This document shows, one piece after another, positions 61,839-64,000 of a stretch of 64,000 bases of DNA. A program made the position numbers and the translations under genes. Positions within the stretch are counted from its first letter, which is position 1. Each line of letters starts with the position of its first letter. Source of the stretch: JACCZX01 sp963801035 (lineage in GTDB: Bacteria; Pseudomonadota; Gammaproteobacteria; Burkholderiales; Burkholderiaceae_F); the NCBI GenBank assembly GCA_963801035.1, contig CAWDDF010000002.1, positions 124,001 through 188,000 of the forward strand, given 5' to 3'. The notes below the pieces were generated by a model, which was not told the origin of the DNA, did not search any database, and saw nothing but the letters and a program-made list of their open reading frames with translations.

Positions 61839-62150
61839 ATGGCAGATCCAATGAGAATTCGCGCGACCGAGCAGCCCGACGGCGTCGACGTGCGCGTGCT
61901 GATGAGTCATGAGATGGAAACCGGACAGCGCCGTGACTCGGCCGGCAAGATCGTGCCCGCGCATTACATTTCCAACGTCACCGTCAGTCACAACGGCAAA
62001 CAAGTGCTGAGTGCCGAGTGGGGCCCGGCGGTTGCGAAGAACCCCTACTTGCAGTTCAAGTTCAAGGGTGGCAAAAAAGGCGACAAGTTGACGGTCACGT
62101 GGATCGATAACAAGGGTGATACACGCACGGACGAGGCAACAATCAATTGA
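61839..62150 (+). CDS. soxZ: Sulfur carrier partner SoxZ
   Basis: A 103-residue immunoglobulin-like protein without its own signal peptide, as usual: MRIRATEQPDGVDVRVLMSHEMETGQRRDSAGKIVPAHYI, then SAEWGPAVAKNPYLQFKFKGGKKGDKLTVTWIDN. It is co-exported with SoxY by the Tat route. ATG 61839 follows AGGAGCAAAG. A short GCAGCT/AGCTGC hairpin lies just after the stop. Confidence 0.97.
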   Translation: MADPMRIRATEQPDGVDVRVLMSHEMETGQRRDSAGKIVPAHYISNVTVSHNGKQVLSAEWGPAVAKNPYLQFKFKGGKKGDKLTVTWIDNKGDTRTDEATIN

Positions 62151-62206
62151 GCAGCACCGGCAGCTGTAGAGCTGCTCAAACAACTTTAAGCGGGGAGATG
62201 CAGAAC

Positions 62207-63022
62207 ATGAAGGCCATCACGCGGGCAGCGCTTGGAGTCGCTGCATTCGCACTGTCGTGTACGGCAGCGTTTGCGCAGAAAGACACCGCCGACGCAATCG
62301 CGCGCTACCGACAGTTGCTACAGGACGGTAACCCGGCCGAGTTGGTTGCCGCCCGCGGGGAAGCATTGTGGAAGGAAAAGCGAGGCCCGAAGAACGCGTC
62401 GCTTGAGCAGTGCGACCTCGGCCTGGGTGCGGGCGTTGTCAAAGGGGCCTACGCACAGATGCCGCGTTATTTTGCTGACGCGGACCAAGTGATGGATTTC
62501 GAGGGCCGTGTCGTGCACTGCATGGTCACGCTGCAGGGTTTCGATTACGCGACGGTAACGAAGAGTCCCTACTCGGGCACCGGTCAGCGGCAAACAGAAA
62601 TCGAAGCACTGGCAGCGTACGGCGTCGAGCTGTCGCGCGGAGTGCCGGTGAATATCCCGCAGTCGCACCCGAAAGAGCAAGCTTCGTATGACCGTGGCAA
62701 GCAGTTGTTTTACATGCGTGCCGGTCCGTACGATTTTTCGTGCGCCACATGCCATGGCGTCACAGGGCAGCGCATTCGTCTGCAGGACCTGCCGAATATT
62801 GCTGCTAACAAGGAGGACGCGGAGCGCGCGTTTACTACCTGGCCGGCATATCGCGTATCGCAGGGCACGCTGCGAACGATGCAATGGCGCCTCAATGATT
62901 GCTTTCGGCAGCAGAGATGGCCTGAACCTGTGTTTGCCTCGCCTGCCACGGTGGATCTGATTACGTTTCTCGGTGTTAACGCAAACGGCGCGAAGATGGA
63001 TTCGCCGTCGATCAAGCGCTAG
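62207..63022 (+). CDS. soxA: L-cysteine S-thiosulfotransferase cytochrome subunit SoxA
   Basis: A 271-residue periplasmic cytochrome with signal peptide ITRAALGVAAFALSCTAAFAQ. It has one c-heme motif, FSCATCHGVTGQR (about residue 185), and the catalytic cysteine region MQWRLNDCFRQQRWPEP near the end. The N-terminal domain (SLEQCDLGLGAGVVKGAYAQMPRYFADADQVMDFEGR) carries a lone cysteine instead of a second CxxCH, so this is the monoheme SoxA form. The start is ATG 62207 because CGGGGAG lies nine bases upstream; ATG 62198 is too close to it. With SoxX it attaches thiosulfate to SoxY. Confidence 0.95.
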   Translation: MKAITRAALGVAAFALSCTAAFAQKDTADAIARYRQLLQDGNPAELVAARGEALWKEKRGPKNASLEQCDLGLGAGVVKGAYAQMPRYFADADQVMDFEGRVVHCMVTLQGFDYATVTKSPYSGTGQRQTEIEALAAYGVELSRGVPVNIPQSHPKEQASYDRGKQLFYMRAGPYDFSCATCHGVTGQRIRLQDLPNIAANKEDAERAFTTWPAYRVSQGTLRTMQWRLNDCFRQQRWPEPVFASPATVDLITFLGVNANGAKMDSPSIKR

Positions 63023-63030
63023 GTGCAGCC

Positions 63031-63654
63031 ATGAAAAACAAAATCGCGTTGGCTAGCTTGTCAATCGTCGCCGTACTACTCATTAGCTGTGCCGTATACA
63101 CCGCACCGACCCGCGAAGAGACACTACAGGTCGTGAAGAGCTCGTTCAAGGAGCGGGGCATCGCGAAACTTGATCGACTGAATCAGTCGGACCTGCAGGT
63201 CGCGTGTTCGGAAGCTTCGATGACAGGCAAGGATTTGCCGCAGGAAGCGCGAACTCGATTAGAGCGACAAGCGCTGGCAACCGTGAAATATCCGGCTGAC
63301 GGTCAATATCTTGGAGACTTCAAGCAAGGTGAGCGGATTGCGCAGACCGGCGTCGGCATGCAATGGAGTGATTCCGACAAGACGGTGGCCGGCGGCAATT
63401 GCTATGCGTGCCATGAAATTTCTCCGCAGGAAATTGCCTATGGCAACATCGGACCCTCATTGAAGGGGTATCGAAAACTGCGTGGCGCTTCGCCGGCAGT
63501 GATGACCTACACGTGGGGCAAGCTCTGGAATTCACATGCGTACAACGCTTGTTCGCAGATGCCCCGTTACGGCGACGCGAACATTCTGACGAACGCGCAG
63601 CTGAAGGATCTAATGGCGCTGTTGCTCGACCCAGACTCCCCTGTAAACAAGTAA
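63031..63654 (+). CDS. soxX: L-cysteine S-thiosulfotransferase cytochrome subunit SoxX
   Basis: A 207-residue c-type cytochrome with one heme motif, GGNCYACHEISPQE (about residue 128), a GNIGPSLKGYRKLRG block and the axial-ligand methionine in YNACSQMPRYG. The N-terminus IALASLSIVAVLLISCAVYT could be a lipoprotein signal (LLISC) or a plain signal peptide. About 80 residues precede the heme domain, longer than minimal SoxX. It forms the SoxAX complex and passes electrons on to a cytochrome c. It starts eight bases after soxA. Confidence 0.94.
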   Translation: MKNKIALASLSIVAVLLISCAVYTAPTREETLQVVKSSFKERGIAKLDRLNQSDLQVACSEASMTGKDLPQEARTRLERQALATVKYPADGQYLGDFKQGERIAQTGVGMQWSDSDKTVAGGNCYACHEISPQEIAYGNIGPSLKGYRKLRGASPAVMTYTWGKLWNSHAYNACSQMPRYGDANILTNAQLKDLMALLLDPDSPVNK

Positions 63655-63681
63655 ACAAATAAGACAAGCGCCACGACCGCC

Positions 63682-64000
63682 TTGCATAAGCTGTTGGTAG
63701 CGTTTGCCGGCGCAGTGTTGCTTGCTGCGGCCCCTGCTCTCGCGCAGGGGGCGGGCGAAGTGGGAAGGGCCGTTGTCTGGCGCGACGTGGCGTTGCTTGA
63801 CGGCCGCACGTTGAAGGCGGCTGAGCTCAATGGCAGCGCAGTCGTCGTTCAGATCTGGGCGTCGTGGTGTCCATTTTGCGCTGCGCAGAACCCGCACGTG
63901 CAAAAGCTGCACGACGCGTACTCAGGCCGCGGCTTGAAAGTGCTCGCGTTTTCAATCGATCAAACAGAGCAGGCAGCCAAGGAATATTTGGCTAAGCATG
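63682..64000 (+). CDS. soxW: Thioredoxin-like periplasmic protein (SoxW-type), 3' end beyond the window
   Basis: The visible 106 codons encode a signal peptide (KLLVAFAGAVLLAAAPALAQ) and a TlpA/ResA-like domain: VVWRDVALLDGRTLKAAELNGSAVVVQIWASWCPFCAAQNPHVQKLHDAYSGRGLKVLAFSIDQ. The redox pair is WCPFC. A TTG at 63682 is the only in-frame start after the upstream stop that keeps the signal peptide. Thioredoxins at the end of sox operons (SoxW) reduce SoxY or other Sox components. It lies 27 bp after soxX. The name is given by position and fold; the end is outside the window. Confidence 0.8.
   Translation, partial: MHKLLVAFAGAVLLAAAPALAQGAGEVGRAVVWRDVALLDGRTLKAAELNGSAVVVQIWASWCPFCAAQNPHVQKLHDAYSGRGLKVLAFSIDQTEQAAKEYLAKH

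Noticed and set aside
1..64000. Insertion sequences, prophage, CRISPR arrays, tRNA or rRNA genes
   Set aside because: No transposase or integrase motifs, terminal repeats, spacer-repeat arrays or tRNA-like cloverleaf sequences were found while reading both strands.

Overview
The window reads as high-GC chromosomal DNA of a proteobacterium, most likely a betaproteobacterium of Burkholderiales type. The evidence is the abundance of Bug/TctC-type binding proteins, a tripartite tricarboxylate transporter, the aprM-aprB-aprA arrangement, a soxCDYZAX-type lithotrophic cluster and close resemblance to the sulfonate genes described in Cupriavidus. The taxonomic placement is an inference. I see no phage genes, insertion sequences, tRNA or rRNA genes or CRISPR arrays.

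Nearly everything fits one theme: uptake of C2 and C3 organosulfonates, their desulfonation, and disposal of the sulfite released. Left to right: a partial LysR regulator faces aprM-aprB-aprA (membrane-linked APS reductase, here probably oxidising sulfite), two small unknown genes, a SlyD-like isomerase and pta. Citrate synthase converges on pta and diverges from xsc (sulfoacetaldehyde acetyltransferase). Then follow a TctCBA transporter, sauS (acylating sulfoacetaldehyde dehydrogenase), sauT (sulfoacetate-CoA ligase) and a SulP transporter. About 0.65 kb with no recognisable gene comes next. From 17.2 to 23.9 kb the minus strand carries an IclR regulator, two BKACE (DUF849) enzymes, an SDR dehydrogenase and a TRAP-TAXI transporter. 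On the plus strand from 24 kb are a biotin carrier protein, a carboxyltransferase and a TauE/SafE exporter. A DctPQM TRAP transporter, an HpsN-like dihydroxypropanesulfonate dehydrogenase, an SDR and a GMC oxidoreductase (candidate isethionate dehydrogenase) follow.

The middle (34-50 kb) holds two complete peptide-type ABC importers, each next to an amidase-signature amidase. Between them lie a YtcJ-type amidohydrolase and a CobW metallochaperone. The second importer-amidase operon is divergent from tpa-tauABC (taurine:pyruvate aminotransferase and taurine importer). That plus-strand operon continues with suyAB ((R)-sulfolactate sulfo-lyase), a succinate-dehydrogenase-like B-C-D set without its flavoprotein, and a Bug binding protein. 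The window ends in a soxR-like regulator and soxC-D-Y-Z-A-X-W.

Proposed metabolism: taurine (TauABC, Tpa), sulfoacetate (Tct, SauT, SauS) and perhaps isethionate (GMC enzyme) converge on sulfoacetaldehyde. Xsc turns this into sulfite and acetyl phosphate, Pta makes acetyl-CoA, and citrate synthase draws it into central metabolism. Dihydroxypropanesulfonate goes through HpsN to (R)-sulfolactate, and SuyAB yields pyruvate and sulfite. AprBA-M and possibly SoxCD/YZAX oxidise the sulfur, while TauE and SulP may export sulfite or sulfate. The amidases may supply taurine from taurine amides, which is speculative.

Many genes at 8.4-9.0, 13.0-24.2, 32.3-33.3 and 41.8-44.8 kb carry several small frameshifts although each fragment remains well conserved. 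Neighbouring genes are intact. Consensus errors in an assembly are more likely than true gene decay, but the sequence alone cannot prove this.
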